Below are positions 22,488-33,958 of a stretch of DNA of 64,000 bases, in pieces. Both the position numbers and the translations under genes were made by a program. Below the pieces are notes generated by a model. The model ran no database searches and was not told the DNA's origin. It was given only the letters and a program-made list of their open reading frames with translations. Positions within the stretch are counted from its first letter, which is position 1; each line of letters starts with the position of its first letter. Source of the DNA: Aricia agestis (lineage: Eukaryota > Arthropoda > Insecta > Lepidoptera > Lycaenidae); assembly GCF_905147365.1 (NCBI RefSeq), contig NC_056408.1, forward strand, positions 2,170,001 to 2,234,000, read 5' to 3'.

Positions 22488-23478
22488 CCATAAAGTTAAC
22501 ATACCTAGCGGAATAGAGCAACAATCTCGAGCTGTCAAACGAAACCGAAATTGATTTACGTCTGTGTGTAAAAATTTGTTTAGTATACACTTACACAAGC
22601 ATCTTTCTAAGAGATTAAATAGGCTACTTGACCTATATTCAATTTCATTGAACAAATGCATATTTCTAGTAGAACTTGGCCTAGGAAACCGTATTTCACC
22701 CTTATCATCAAATAAAAGCTTATGATTGATAAATAAAGTCGATTTGAAAATTTGATTTTATGAAAATATGATTTGTACTGACGAAAACGCTTTTGCGGTA
22801 CTTCCGATTTGGATGTAACGTCATCAGACTCGTAATTTCATATCTTTTATTTATCGCGCTCGTTATAAGTAAGTTTATTTGTACATAAATAATAAGAATA
22901 AGCCTAGAAAGATTTGTAAAATATATTTTGTTGAATAATTCAAATAAAACATCAGTTTTATATATTATCTATATTTATTGTAGACGGGAAATGAAATAGC
23001 CAAAACTTTTCTCCAAAAGTTTTCAACATTACAAATGATTTCTAATTTCTTATTTAATTATTTTATACTTTTCGGACACTTTTAGACTCGTACATTTAGC
23101 ACATTAAAAAAATTTTAATAAAGAAAGTATAAAATACAAAAAATATGACGTCACACTATGGCGGACAGTGTTTTCGGCGCCATTTAAAAGGCATATTTTT
23201 CAATCAAGATTTTTATGGGTTTCTACTGTTTAAAATATTAAAATATTAGTTTTTTTGGTGAAAATGGATGATTAAGAAGCGATAGCATGAAGAAAAAAAA
23301 ATAGGTCAAGTAGCCTATTGTCAACGTGCCAAAAAGTGTCGACTGGTCGTCAAACAGATGAAAAAAATTGGTTCTGCTGGACGTGTGATGCATGAGTATC
23401 ACACGTCTCTTTTAATAGTGACATCTCGCTTGCTCAGGCTTTTATTTCTCTATTCCGCTAGGTATATTAACTTTATGG
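22488..23478. mobile_element. TIR element enclosing a 702-bp transposon (family E)
   Basis: Outer inverted repeats of 31 bases (22488-22518 and 23448-23478, 30 of 31 matching; CCATAAAGTTAACATACC...) enclose a second TIR element at 22618-23319 with 18-base ends AATAGGCTACTTGACCTA. The inner element has a full inverted copy at 29006-29708. Neither shows a transposase frame. Confidence 0.75.
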
Positions 23479-23625
23479 TACCTACCTAACATTATAAAAA
23501 TATTAATCTGTGATAAACGAACAAAATAGTATGATAGCTGATAATCAGGTGCCGCATAATTTTACCCGGCTTAGATTGTGATTAAAGCCGTTAAAGAGTA
23601 GTAACAAGTTATCAAAACAAAGTCG

Positions 23626-23675
23626 ATGCATATCCTGTAATATCAAAGTTAACTTTGATATTACAGGATATGCAT
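23626..23675. repeat. Perfect 50-bp palindrome
   Basis: ATGCATATCCTGTAATATC...GATATTACAGGATATGCAT reads the same on both strands over 50 bases with no loop, centred on GTTAAC at 23650/23651. Confidence 0.95.
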
Positions 23676-23960
23676 ATAAACTCGAGTACTTGAGGCATAT
23701 CTAAGTTTTTCCTCTGTTATATTATCAAGCCTTGTATTGGGTCAATTCAGACCGCAACGTGAAGCGCGATTTCTAAATTTGTACTAAATTGACAGATTTT
23801 AATTGCGTGAGACGTCTTGCAACTCTTTCAAATCCATACTAAGCCCACTATTCCTTTTTTTTGTTTGATACCTCCATAGTCCGTGCTTTTAGAAATGTAT
23901 CTACGCATCGCGTTGCTGTCTGAATTGACCCTAAGAAAACTTCGAAACAGCAGTACTCAC

Positions 23961-24512
23961 CGGCATGTTGTCTGCCCGCCCACGTAGACCGCCCTCCGCG
24001 CCCGCCGCCCTACTGCCGCGAACCGCCAGCTCACTCTGTGCCACCCCGAGCGCTGCTCCCGCCCGAGACCAGCTCGCGTGACCCAGGCTATAGCCCCCAG
24101 CACAGGCCATTTTGACTTCTCTTCCCTCCACCCTTAAGTCAGTATTCCCCTGAACCCGCAAACTCGGATTTGACGTGTCTTCGACATCCGCATTACCTGA
24201 GATATCATTTTTGGTAACTTTATGTTCTTGGCTTTCGAACTTACGTTTTATGGACTCGATAATAGCGCGTTTTGTTTCGTCGAATCTCTTTTTCGATTGG
24301 TCCTCCCGCCATTTTTTGAGGACGACGTCTTTGGGATCGAGTTCCGCGTGTGTGCTCGTCGATTTGTCTTTATATTTTGTTGTCACGGACTTATTTCCTT
24401 CCGTTGCATCATTAACTTTTTTGCCACAAAATTTGTTCCATAATTCGACGCCGGCATCGTTAAGGGGAGCTCTAGATCTTGAAATAAGTAGAGATTTGAC
24501 GTCTTCAGACAT
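23961..24512 (-). CDS. First coding exon of an unrecognised gene (184 codons, then donor)
   Basis: The frame starts MSEDVKSLLI at 24512 in an AAAAATG context and stays open to a consensus donor: ...AACATGCCG|GTGAGTACT, with GT at 23959-23960, so the exon ends in phase 0 after codon 184. Residues 1-35 are the most protein-like (LNDAGVELWNKFCGKK). Residues 60-100 are charged and probably helical (LKKWREDQSKKRFDETKR). Residues 137-184 are Gly/Ala/Arg-rich, encoded by a local GC-rich patch (about 23960-24120). I do not recognise the family and cannot place a following exon to the left, where the DNA is repeats; the intron may be long or the gene truncated. An unpredicted earlier donor could exclude the GC-rich end. 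Confidence 0.6.
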
Positions 24513-25190
24513 TTTTTGGACCTTCTCAAAAACTATTCATTTTAAAGGACATTTTATGTTCAATGTTATAGGTGCTTCAGCAAGCAAGTTGTGAAAAGTA
24601 ATGAAAGCTGGCACTAGCTCAATTCTGCAAGTCATTGCAAACTGCTTTCTATTAGCACATGTGGGGGAATCACATTGTCTTCCTAACCTACTAGCACCTG
24701 GTGTATTGGCCCCCGCTTCCTGAATGTTATAAAGAACGCTCTACTTTCTCACTAGGTCAGTGTGTAGAATGCATAAGCAAAATTCAAATGTGTTTGTGTT
24801 CACGTTAACAACGCAGGAAAGTTTTATCATACTTATGTCGTTTATTGTTCTTTTAGGGTCTATAAAAACTTTTCTTCATTAGTTTTATGACTTTGTAGAC
24901 TGTTATAGGTATTTAAAGTGCAAAATAAGCGAACTGATACAACCTTGAATTCTACATATAACGTTTTCCTTATTTCAGGGTTAGTCCTTCAGACAATACG
25001 AGGACAATAAAACACTTAGTCTTAGTCTAACCAAGGATCACTCTGTGTAATATTAGCTGGAGTTTCAATTCTTTCAAATGCTTATAATCATCAAAACTTC
25101 GTCCCTTTTTATTTATTTATTTAACATATTTTATTGCACACAAGACACTATTTAAATAAAAATTAATTTAATTACAACATAGAATAAGCG
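24513..25190. other. 5' flank of the 24512 gene and intergenic DNA
   Basis: This is the presumed promoter side of the minus-strand exon. No TATA/initiator pair convinces me. No other gene is seen. Confidence 0.35.
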
Positions 25191-25905
25191 GCCAAGTGCG
25201 AGTCGGACTCGCGCACGTAGGTTTCCGTACCATTATAGAGCAAAAATTGTGTTTTTTATTTTTTTTTATTTTAATATTATTATTAAATATTAAAGTACAC
25301 ATATAATAAACTGCTTTCAGAAAAACTCAAGTACCTACTTGGTTGCCATTATTGATAAAAAGCAAAAAAGGCCAAGAAAATCACGTTTGTTATATGGGAG
25401 CCTCCCCTTAAATATAAATTTTATTTTCTTTTTAGTATTTGTTGTTATAGCGGCAACACTTTTTTTTGTATGAAATATTGTTCCCTGTACGAGCAAACGG
25501 GTCACCTAATGGAAAGCAACTTCCGTCGCCCATGGACACTCGCAGCATCATAAGAGCTGCAGGTGCGTTGCCGGCCCTTTAAGAGGGAATAGGGTAATAG
25601 GGGAGGATATGGATGGGAAGGGAAGGGAATAGGGGAGGGTAGGGAAGGGAAAAAATTGGGCCTCCGGTAAACTCACTTACTCGGTGAAACACAACGCTAG
25701 CGCTGTTTCACGCCGGTTTTCTGTGAGCCCGTGGTATTTCTCGGGTCGAGCTGGCCTATTTGTAAGATTGCACAATATGTGAAAATTTCAGAATGCTAGC
25801 TATAGCGGTTCTTGAGTTACAGCCTGAAGACAGACGGACAGACATCGAAGTCTCAGTAATAGGGTTCCGCTGCAGTTACTCTTTGGGTACGGAACCCTAA
25901 AAACG
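25191..25905 (-). mobile_element. Repeat family C split by SINE-like family A
   Basis: The outer parts are CGGCCAAGTGCGAGTCGGAC at left and TGGGTACGGAACCCTAAAA at right (family C, antisense). Between GCGGCAACAC and AGATTGCACAATATGTG lies an antisense family A copy (about 25459-25763), dividing a motif that is continuous in other family C copies. Confidence 0.75.
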
Positions 25906-26081
25906 ACACAAAGTTCAAGTTCTTTCTCTATTAATTTAAGATAATATTTCGGTCTCAATTAATACTGATTTTCCCATAACATTGTCGAAAAACTAATTTT
26001 CCTGTAATAAAATGTTACCTTTAATTTTCCTTATATCTATAATTAGTTGATTAATGTTAAAATCCATATCTCACAATGTAG

Positions 26082-26168
26082 GTCGTGTCGTCTGGTCTCC
26101 CCGGACTTTGGATGTCTGGTGGCACTGCACTGTTTGCCTCGAGAAATTTCCATCGAGTGCACGCGGAG
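26082..26168 (+). CDS. Possible orphan internal exon (29 codons, phase 0)
   Basis: An AG (26080-26081) precedes an 87-base open segment that ends at GCGGAG|GTGAGC, a good donor. The translation reads LPGLWMSGGTALFASRNFHR in its middle. It is GC-rich among AT-rich repeats. The opposite strand is also open with weaker splice signals, so strand and reality are uncertain. No family is recognised. Confidence 0.25.
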
Positions 26169-26195
26169 GTGAGCTGATCCGATATCTTCATTTTT

Positions 26196-26468
26196 AGGGT
26201 TCCGTACCCATAGGGCAAAAACGGGACCCTATTACTAAGACTTCGATGTCTGTCTGGCCGTCTGTCTGTCTGTCTCCAGGCTGTATCTCAAAAACCGGTA
26301 TATCTAGATTTCCGCTTATGTTTTAATAATTGATAATAATATTTAAATAAAATAAATAATTAGGGGAGGCTCTCAATTCCCATGCAAAAAAAATTGTCTA
26401 TTTTTGCTCTATAATACTGGTAGGGAACCCTTCGTGCGCGAGTCTGACTCGCACTTGGCTGATTATTA
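26196..26468 (+). mobile_element. Repeat family C, short copy
   Basis: TTTTAGGGTTCCGTACCCAT with GGGACCCTATTACTAAGACT and the CTGT block at left, and GCGAGTCTGACTCGCACTTG at right, bound an internally deleted copy. Confidence 0.7.
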
Positions 26469-26511
26469 TTTCATTGAGATGACCCGCCTGTCACAGTATA
26501 AATATAATAGA

Positions 26512-26728
26512 CTAGATGACGCCCGCAACTCCATTGCGGCAAAACTCGTTTATCGCGCAGGAACTGTACATTTTTCCGGGATAAAAAGTACCCTATGTCA
26601 ATTCTCGGGACTCAAAGTATATCGATACCAAATTTCAGCAAAATCGGTTCAGCAGTTTGGGCGTAAAGAGGTAACGACAGGCAGACACACTTTCGAATTT
26701 ATAGTTTTAATATTAGTATCTCTATGGA
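26512..26728 (-). mobile_element. Helitron H, minus strand
   Basis: CTAG (26512-26515) then ATGACGCCCGCAACTCCATTGC is the inverse of the family H 3' hairpin. The right end TATTAGTATCTCTATGGA is the inverse of a TCCATAGAGATACTAATA start. Confidence 0.7.
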
Positions 26729-26943
26729 TAGCGCTAACATTTTTTTTAATACGAAAACCGTTTGCTATGACGTGGAAATGTTATCATGCCTTTTAAGCTC
26801 GAATGCGCCACCGTTCAAACTCTAGAGTCTAGAATTTGAACATAGAGACTCTAGCTAGAGCGTACCAAAGAAATATTATTTTTATTATGAATATACAGGT
26901 AAAGGCACTCCAAAAACTAACCCGAGAGCGACTAGTTTAGGGC

Positions 26944-27290
26944 AGGGGTCACCAAATGGCGGACCGCGGTCCGCATCCGGACCGCCGACCCATTATGTGC
27001 GGACCGAACATTTTCGAAGATGAACTTCGTTAAAAATAAATTTCGGTCTCGACTTACTGATGAACATCTCCAGGATATAATATCAATAGCTTGCACCAAT
27101 TTCACTCTAAACTTCAGAGAGATAATAATTAGCTACAAAAAATTACACAGTTTTCATTGATAATGTAAATAACTTTGTAATTACCGTAGTTACCTTTGTT
27201 TCATAAATATTTTTTTATAAAATCAAAAATGTGCGGACCGCGAAGGTCATTTCATTTCTTAAAATGGACCCCGAGTGAAACTAATTGGTT
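26944..27290. mobile_element. hAT-like element remnant
   Basis: GGCAGGGGTCACCAAATGGCGGACCGCGGTCCGCA at left resembles CAG(G/T)GGTC-type hAT termini. GTGCGGACCGCGAAGGTC lies near the right. No transposase frame is seen. Confidence 0.45.
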
Positions 27291-28744
27291 TAGACTTTAG
27301 GGAATTGAGATAACAAAGTCGGGTAAAAAGCAAAACTTCAGGAGTGCTAGTTCAGGAGTATCTAACACAACATACCACGACCACAAAAAGTCAATTAAGT
27401 ATTTCTAACGAGTGTGTAGTACTAACATTTTCTACAAACAAAGCCTGAAAAAGTCATCATTTCTTAGCTATATTGATTTATCATTTTTACCAATAAATCA
27501 AAAGCAATTTATCAAGTGTGTCAGCCTTCGTTTTGGCTAATTATATCATTGATCACAAACCAAACGGTGTCATATAAATATTTTTATCGCGTGTGTATTT
27601 TCCTATTAGATACGGATGTGTCAACGGAACATTACGATTCTTCCTACACTATCGCTATTCGCTACTAATCAGGGGCTGGTAGCTGTTGGTAGCTGTCTGT
27701 GATGTAATAAACCTCATAATCGTACTTACTAATTAATAGAACCTTTTAGACTTTAGAACAAAGAAAATCTCAACATGTTAGGTAAACCTAGCGGAGAGAT
27801 ACAAATTACAATTATTCAGAAAGATTGTATATGTAGTTACTATGCAGCTTAGACTATGCTAGATTTTATAAAGCCTATTGAAAATTGAACCTTAGTAGAT
27901 TACATAATATTATACAACTAGCAATAGTAACAATTTGACTGATAACTTTACGCATACGTGACCATTTGTATCAAGTGTTATCCTTAATACTCCTAACGTG
28001 TCTTGGCTGAACCAAATGTTGCAAAAAGGCAAATTTCTGAATGTACCCCAATACAATCAAGAACTATCCTCAATGTATCCCAGTACCATCGGGAATTATA
28101 AACATACAATCAATCATACAACGTACAAAGTTAGCGTACGCGCGTCCGCAACTTTCACTAGCCCGCAGCGCGTACGCACCGAGCGTGCGTGCGTGCTCAC
28201 GCGACGGCCGCGTGCGGGACCTTACTCTGCTATCAGAGGAATATCCCTAGCGGATCTCGTTCATGGAATTAATCGTTAAAAATAAATATTTACTATACAA
28301 ATTAGTTTATTTATTAAACGTTAATAGTTCAACATAAATGTTTGCACTGTTAACGATTTAATTGCATCGCTTAAAACAAAATTATTGTTTTCAATAAAAG
28401 TGTTGACCGTATAAAATTCTTAAAAAAGATATAGAAAATTTACTGTTTGCAGATGTAGGTAATATTCAGTTTATGCTATTTATAGAGTACATTTTCTTCT
28501 TAGATCGTAGTATCTTACTACGATCGATTTCAAAACAAACTCTAGATTACATAATCTCTTAGAATCTAAGATTATGATGAGATTATATTTAAAATGTTTT
28601 GTAGTTTCGACACGTTTCTGTAGATAGTACAACGTGTCTGCGGCAGGTCTGAGATAGCCTTGGCGGACATTCCTGCGGCTTTAGGCTTATCATGCCATCA
28701 TGTTATCATGTTATGTATAATTTGTTAATTATAAAAGTTATTAC
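27291..28744. other. Gene-free stretch with a CpG-rich patch
   Basis: About 28135-28215 is rich in CG and CGTGCG/GTACGC words within AT-rich DNA. The overlapping open frames there (27998-28279 and 28041-28250, plus) have no domain features. A hairpin AGATCGTAGTATCTTACTACGATC lies near 28502. No gene is called. Confidence 0.35.
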
Positions 28745-28998
28745 GTCTTAATATCATGATTAACGAGCTCATGCCCGTGGCTTCGCTCGCGTTAAGAAGT
28801 ATTATTATATACAAACTTTCATCCCCTATTTGAACCCCTTAGGGTTGGAATTTATCAAAATCCTTTCTTAGCGGATGCCTACGTCATAACATCTACCTGC
28901 ATGCTAAATTTCAGCCCGATCCGTCCAGTGGTTTGGGCTGTGCGTTGATAGATCACTATGTCAATCAGTCAGTCACCTTTGAGTTTTATATATATAGA
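28745..28998 (-). mobile_element. Helitron-like repeat D
   Basis: GAGCTCATGCCCGTGGCTTC at left, GGATGCCTACGTCATAACAT and GCCCGATCCGTCCAGTGGTT in the body, and GATAGATCACTATGTCAATC...TTTGAGTTTTATA at right are shared with 60380-60620 and, inverted, with 63841-64000. Confidence 0.7.
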
Positions 28999-29005
28999 TT
29001 TAGGT

Positions 29006-29708
29006 AATAGGCTACTTGACCTAATTTTTTTTCTTCATGCTAATCGCTTCTTAATCATTCATTTTCACAAAAAAAAACTAATATTTTAATATTTTACACA
29101 GTAGAAACCCATAAAAATGTTGATTGAAAAATATGCCTTATAAATGGCGCCGAAAACACTGTCCGCCATAGTGTGACGTCATACGTTTTGTATTTTAGAC
29201 TCTCTTTTTTGAAATTTTTTTATGTGCTAAATGTACGAGTCTAAAAGTGCCCAAAAATTATAAAAGAATTAAATAAGAAATTAGAAATAATTAGTAATGT
29301 TGAAAACTTTTGGAGAAAAGTTTTGGCAATTTCATTTCCCGTCTACAATAAATGGAGATAATATATAAAACTGATGTTTTATTTGAATTATTCAACAAAA
29401 TATATTTTACAATCCTTTCTAGGCTTATTCTTATTATTTATGTACAAATAAACTTACTTATAACGAGCGCGATAAATAAAAGATATTAAATGATGAGTAT
29501 GATGAGGTCACATCCAAATCGGAAGTACCGCAAAAGCGTTTTCGTCAGTACAAATCCTATTTTCATAAAATCATATTTTCAAATCGACTTTATTCATCAA
29601 TCATAAGCTTTTATTTGATGATAAGGGTGAAATGCGATTTCCTGGGCCAAGTTCTACTAGAAATATGCATTTGTTCAATGAAATTGAATATAGGTCAAGT
29701 AGCCTATT
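29006..29708 (-). mobile_element. TIR transposon family E, copy 2
   Basis: The 18-base TIR AATAGGCTACTTGACCTA and its inverse bound 703 bases that match 22618-23319 in reverse orientation throughout. It has no transposase and is mobilised in trans if at all. Confidence 0.85.
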
Positions 29709-30288
29709 TCAAGAACCTTTTGGATTAAAATTACAATTCTAGTATTTTAGGTGTGCAACATTTTATTAGAAAAGTTAGATATTATGTTATGCAATAAATT
29801 ATGCCGTATACCAATGTGGTAGTAATTAATTAATCAAGAAGAATTCTTCTTTAAATAGCCTCCATCAAAAAAACGAGACAAAAGATTAATATACTAATGA
29901 CTTAATGAGAGTAAATGTAAAATTCAAAAAATCGAACACGCGACCACAAAGCAAAAGCCAGCGGTCCAACCACTAAACCAGGGCGCAAGGCCTTGAGCTT
30001 AGCAATCATAATTGTTAAATTTAAATAATTATTTATATACTGACAATATTTACAACGTAGTTCGTAGTGAGCATGCGGCCGGCCCGTGACGGGGACCTTG
30101 CTGCAGTTATCACACGAATTATTCCCACCGGAACCTCCAAGTGGAAAACTCCACACCACCAAATCCAGGCCACTCGGATTTTTTATTACTGTTAATTATA
30201 TAGGTTTTACTAGGCACAATATAAATCAATACCTATAGAATATATTAGATTGTATAATATATATAATAGTCTAGGGTAGGTACAGAAT
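29709..30288. other. Unassigned intergenic stretch
   Basis: No gene is called. A frame at 29902-30162 (minus) contains GLVVGPLAFALWSRVRFFEF, a pattern that commonly appears when a tRNA-like SINE head is translated. A tRNA-derived SINE fragment (about 29930-29998) is therefore possible. Confidence 0.35.
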
Positions 30289-30654
30289 CTTTTTTTTATG
30301 ATATAAGGGGGCAAACGAGCAAACGGGTCACCTGATAGAAAGCAACTTCCGTCGCCCATGGACACTCGCAGCATCAGAAGAGCTGCAGGTGCGTTGCCGG
30401 CCTTTTTAAAGGGAATAGGGTAATAGGGGAGAGTAGGGATGGGAAGGGAATAGGGGAGGGTAAGGAAGGGAAGGGAATAGGGGAGGGTAGGGAAGGGAAT
30501 AGGGCAGGGGATTGGGCCTCCGGTAAACTCACTCACTCGGCGAAACACAGCGCAAGCGCTGTATCACGCCATGATCACGCCGGTTTTCTATGAGAACGTG
30601 GTATTTCTCCGGTCGAGCCGGCCTATTCGTGCCGAAGCATGGCTCTCCTACGTA
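30289..30654 (-). mobile_element. SINE-like family A with expanded minisatellite
   Basis: Antisense copy from TTTTTTTATGATATAAGGGGG to TCTCCTACGTA. Its GGGAA(T/G) middle (about 30412-30508) is among the longest in the window. A short duplication, CACGCCATGATCACGCCGG, lies near 30566. Confidence 0.8.
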
Positions 30655-31125
30655 TAATTAGAAACTTCGAACTTAGAGTGACAGAAAACTTAGGTTTAAA
30701 ACACAGGTACTAATACTTACGCACTGGATTAGTAACTTATCGACTCTATTTTTTTATCCCCAAATATTTAAACACGTAGAATACCCACCTAAAAAGTCGG
30801 TTAAAAAGAATATAAGAATAATATACTTCTTTTTAACCGACTTTTATAATAAATCATACTTACTCAAACACGCAAGGCCAACAAAAACCTACATTCGGAA
30901 CTTACCTTCGGCACTGTCGATTTTTGTTTACATCACGTGATCGTACCTAATCGCATCCTCCGTCATAGTGCACGTCTTGACAGACTTTGAGAGACACGCG
31001 CCAGACGGGTGATAGGGCTTCGCCCCGCAGGCCCCGCCCCTTCCTGTGATACTGCGCCCGGCGGGCAATGTACATGGAAAGTTTCTCGGTACATAGATTA
31101 CGCTCCGAATTCTATATCTAATCTA
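30655..31125. other. Intergenic stretch with a possible 5' exon
   Basis: AAAAGTCGGTTAAAAAGAA near 30796 is the inverse of TTCTTTTTAACCGACTTTT near 30827. On the minus strand GACAGTGCCGAAG|GTAAGT (donor near 30906) follows a GC-rich patch (30955-31080), which could be a non-coding first exon. No protein frame supports this. Confidence 0.25.
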
Positions 31126-31384
31126 CAGGGTGTAACAAAAATAAGTGATAATACTTTAGGGTGTGTACGTGTTCCTTGTAGAGAGTTCACTGTGAAAGTA
31201 GCAGCGCTGAAAGACGAAAATTTTTTTTCACTTTTGTATGGGCAAGGGCCCGAGCGTCACGAGTTTCCCCATACAAAAGTGAAAAAAATTTTTGGTCTTT
31301 CAGCGCTGCTTCTTTCACAGTGAACTCTCTACAAGGAACATGTACACACCCTAAAGTATTATCACTTATTTTTGTTACACCTTG
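31126..31384. mobile_element. Palindromic TA-target MITE, intact copy
   Basis: CAGGGTGTAACAAAAATAAG at left pairs with CTTATTTTTGTTACACCTTG at right. The arms of about 115 bases pair almost fully around GGCAAGGGCCCGAGCGTCAC, and TA flanks both ends. It closely matches the inner element at 15482-15733. Confidence 0.8.
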
Positions 31385-32033
31385 TATAGTAAACTAGTGT
31401 GTTGGTTAGGGCATAAGTTGAGTCCTAATAATAATATTTTAATGTATGTCTGTCTATTTCCAATTTACGTGTAAACATGTAATCGATTTTGATGAATTTT
31501 GGTATGCAAACTGAGACACGTTGAGTCCCGAGAAAGGACAGACAGTATTTTTCGTCCCAGAATAATGTATGGTACCCATACGATAATTTCAAGTAAAGTT
31601 GTAGACAACATGTAGTAAGCAGCTTAGGTATTTCTATGCTTCGATATTCGGATGATCTCAAATTCGACAAATAGAAAAAACATAAAAGAAAGTTTTACAA
31701 CAACAAAGGAAAAATATTTACTTCAGCACGTCACCGGACTTTATATTTTTTATTCGATTTATTTTCTATAGTCCTCGTCGCTATACAATTGAAGTCGGTC
31801 TATTATCTAGAATTTAGATAATGAGGTTCTACTATCCACTGTAGCACGTGTACTTGCCAATGGTAAGTGATTTCAAAACAATTTTCACGTCACTTATTGA
31901 ATATTCGAATAATAGAACATGTCAGTACAATAATGGAAAATCTTGAAGAATCTTGGGAGTCATGTTCATTGCTTACGTTATTCGGAATTCGGCACAACCC
32001 GAATACCTGCGTGATATTGTTTTTCTTCTAGTA
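31385..32033. other. Unassigned intergenic stretch
   Basis: Contains TTGAGTCCCGAGAAAGGACA-type Helitron H body remnants near 31520 and a short inverted repeat TCTAGAATTTAGA near 31807. No gene is seen. Confidence 0.35.
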
Positions 32034-32173
32034 TGTGGTGTGTCTCATCTCCCTGCTATATACTGTAATAAGTTAGCATAAGTTGTCAATAAGTTAGTCC
32101 GTAAAGATCATTCGCAATAGGCACATCTTTCAGTTAGACTTCCGAAGCCTGCACATTGCATGGCGACCCTGCC
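32034..32173 (+). mobile_element. Short LTR plus primer-binding site (TRIM-like)
   Basis: TGTGGTGTGTC...CTCCCTGCTATATA (TATA box)...CACATTGCA forms a 127-base TG...CA unit (32034-32160), followed at once by TGGCGACCCTGCC. That position and sequence resemble the tRNA-Arg primer-binding site used by mdg1/412-type gypsy elements. No gag or pol follows. A related 3' LTR is at 44920-45039. Confidence 0.6.
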
Positions 32174-32375
32174 GTGCTGCCTCATGGCAGCGCTGCGCAG
32201 ATGGTACAGGAACAATAGAAGTAAATTGAATCAACGGACTTAAAATTATATTTCCAACAACTAGACTGTTGTTAAAATTAATTATTTTTTTAGACAAAAT
32301 TATAATTCCTGCGACAGGCTTAGATTAATACAGTCAAATGATGACAGACTGGCCGTGTAATAATAATAATTGTCT

Positions 32376-32586
32376 AATATCGTTTTCGGCATCTGAACTG
32401 CTCCGGGGCAGGGTGGGCTGACAGGATTCGGAAATAAGCGAAGTTTAAATTAAGAACACAAACTACTATAGTCCACGTGCTTCGTGGATCATCTTATAAT
32501 TTTTGTTCTTAATTTAAATTTCGGCTATTTCCGTATCCTGTCGCCCTACCCTACCCCGGGGCAGTTCAGATGCTGGAAACGATATA
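32376..32586. mobile_element. Palindromic MITE
   Basis: ATATCGTTTTCGGCATCTGA...CTGACAGGATTCGGAAAT at left folds on ATTTCCGTATCCTGTCGCCC...TCAGATGCTGGAAACGATAT at right. Arms are about 85 bases with several mismatches. Confidence 0.75.
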
Positions 32587-32598
32587 ACATATAAAATG

Positions 32599-32999
32599 AA
32601 GAAATTAAAAAAAAACCCCCGCCAAACAACTTTAAAAAGTAATGAAATAATATTTTACCGACTTTAAGTTTAAATAATTCCTAAGTGTAAAATGATATTT
32701 TAGTCCATAATTGTTGTCACGGTGTGTCGGGGGACCGCCAACAGTGTATTTTGCATTTTGCATCGCCATGTCACTGATTTTATGATGTGTCGATTCGGTA
32801 CGCTGTGAACTGACCCTTAAACTATAATGTTATGTGAAATCAAACATCTACATTAGCGGTCCCCCGACACACCTTGACAACAATTATTTACTAAAATATC
32901 ACTTTACACTTAGGAATTATTTAAACTTAAAGTCAGTAAAATATTATTTCATTACTTTTTAAAGTTGTTTGGCGGGGTTTTTTTTTTAATTTCTTAATT
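32599..32999. mobile_element. Foldback MITE D, intact copy
   Basis: Arms of about 145 bases (32599-32743, 32854-32999) begin AAGAAATTA(n)CCCCCGCC and contain GGTGTGTCGGGGGACCGC and its inverse. It adjoins family G at the same junction as copy 1 (12025-13555), in inverted orientation. Confidence 0.8.
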
Positions 33000-33655
33000 T
33001 AATTTTATTTCATGCTTTTTAAACTTGTGTTAGTTATAGTGCAGAATAATTCCTATCAATAGGATCATAATATTATATCCCAATGAATACCATCTAGGAG
33101 GGTCCTTTTGGATGAGGCCGTCAATATGAGTCCAAACATGAAACCTCCACTTTGGGTTCATAATATGGAGCTCGGCTCATATAGAATCCAGGTGATGCAG
33201 CATGCAAAAAATTATTGGTTATCTACGTCTTACTAGTTGTCGCAATTAAAATGAGCCCAAACACGAAACCATTGCTCTGAGTTGGTGAGGAGTTGGGTAT
33301 CCTATTGATTACCAGGTGATGCTGCAGCACCAGGTCAGCTTTCCATTAATGTGTAAATATTCATAAATGTCACGAACTAGAATGCAAAATATAAAGCCCA
33401 CCAAACGACTGCAAGTTGCTAATCGGCCCTTCACGAACCAGATAAACCGCGATTTTCCAGCACGGAGCAGGCTGATGATGATGAACTATAGCTAGGAACA
33501 CTCTCAGTTAAGTCAGCTTTCAAACAAAAAAAACTAGATCAAAATCGGTCCACCCGTTTGGATGCTACGATGCCACAGACAGACAGACAGACAGACAGAC
33601 CGACAGACAGACACGTCTAACTTATAACACCCCTCTTTTTTGTCGGGGGTTAAAA
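33000..33655 (-). repeat. Repeat family G, copy 2
   Basis: Inverse of 11035-12024: GTTCATAATATGGAGCTCGGC, GAGGAGTTGGGTATCCTAT, GCAGGCTGATGATGATGAAC, a CAGA microsatellite (about 33577-33612), and CCTCTTTTTTGTCGGGGGTT at the end. No coding content. Confidence 0.75.
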
Positions 33656-33958
33656 AGCTAAATCTTTTTTTAATTTGACAAAATACTTCAACCATAAAAT
33701 ATAAATATATAAATAAAAGAGTACACTTCGTGTGTATAGGATTGTCAGTCAGAACCATGTCAAAATCTCTTGTGTGTGTGTTGTAGTGTGTGTAATGTTT
33801 TATTTGTTAAAAAAACGTATGATAAAAGCATAATTTCAAAATAATATTAGCTCGATGCACTCATTCACCATATAAACTATAACTGTGCAAAATTTCATTC
33901 ATCTACGTTTACGCATTTTTCATCAAAAGGGATCCAAAGTTTTTCGCTCGCGTATTTA

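Noticed and set aside
24175..24594. Plus-strand open frames opposite the 23961-24512 exon
   Set aside because: The minus strand has the better start, composition and splice donor. The plus frames have no domain or splice support.
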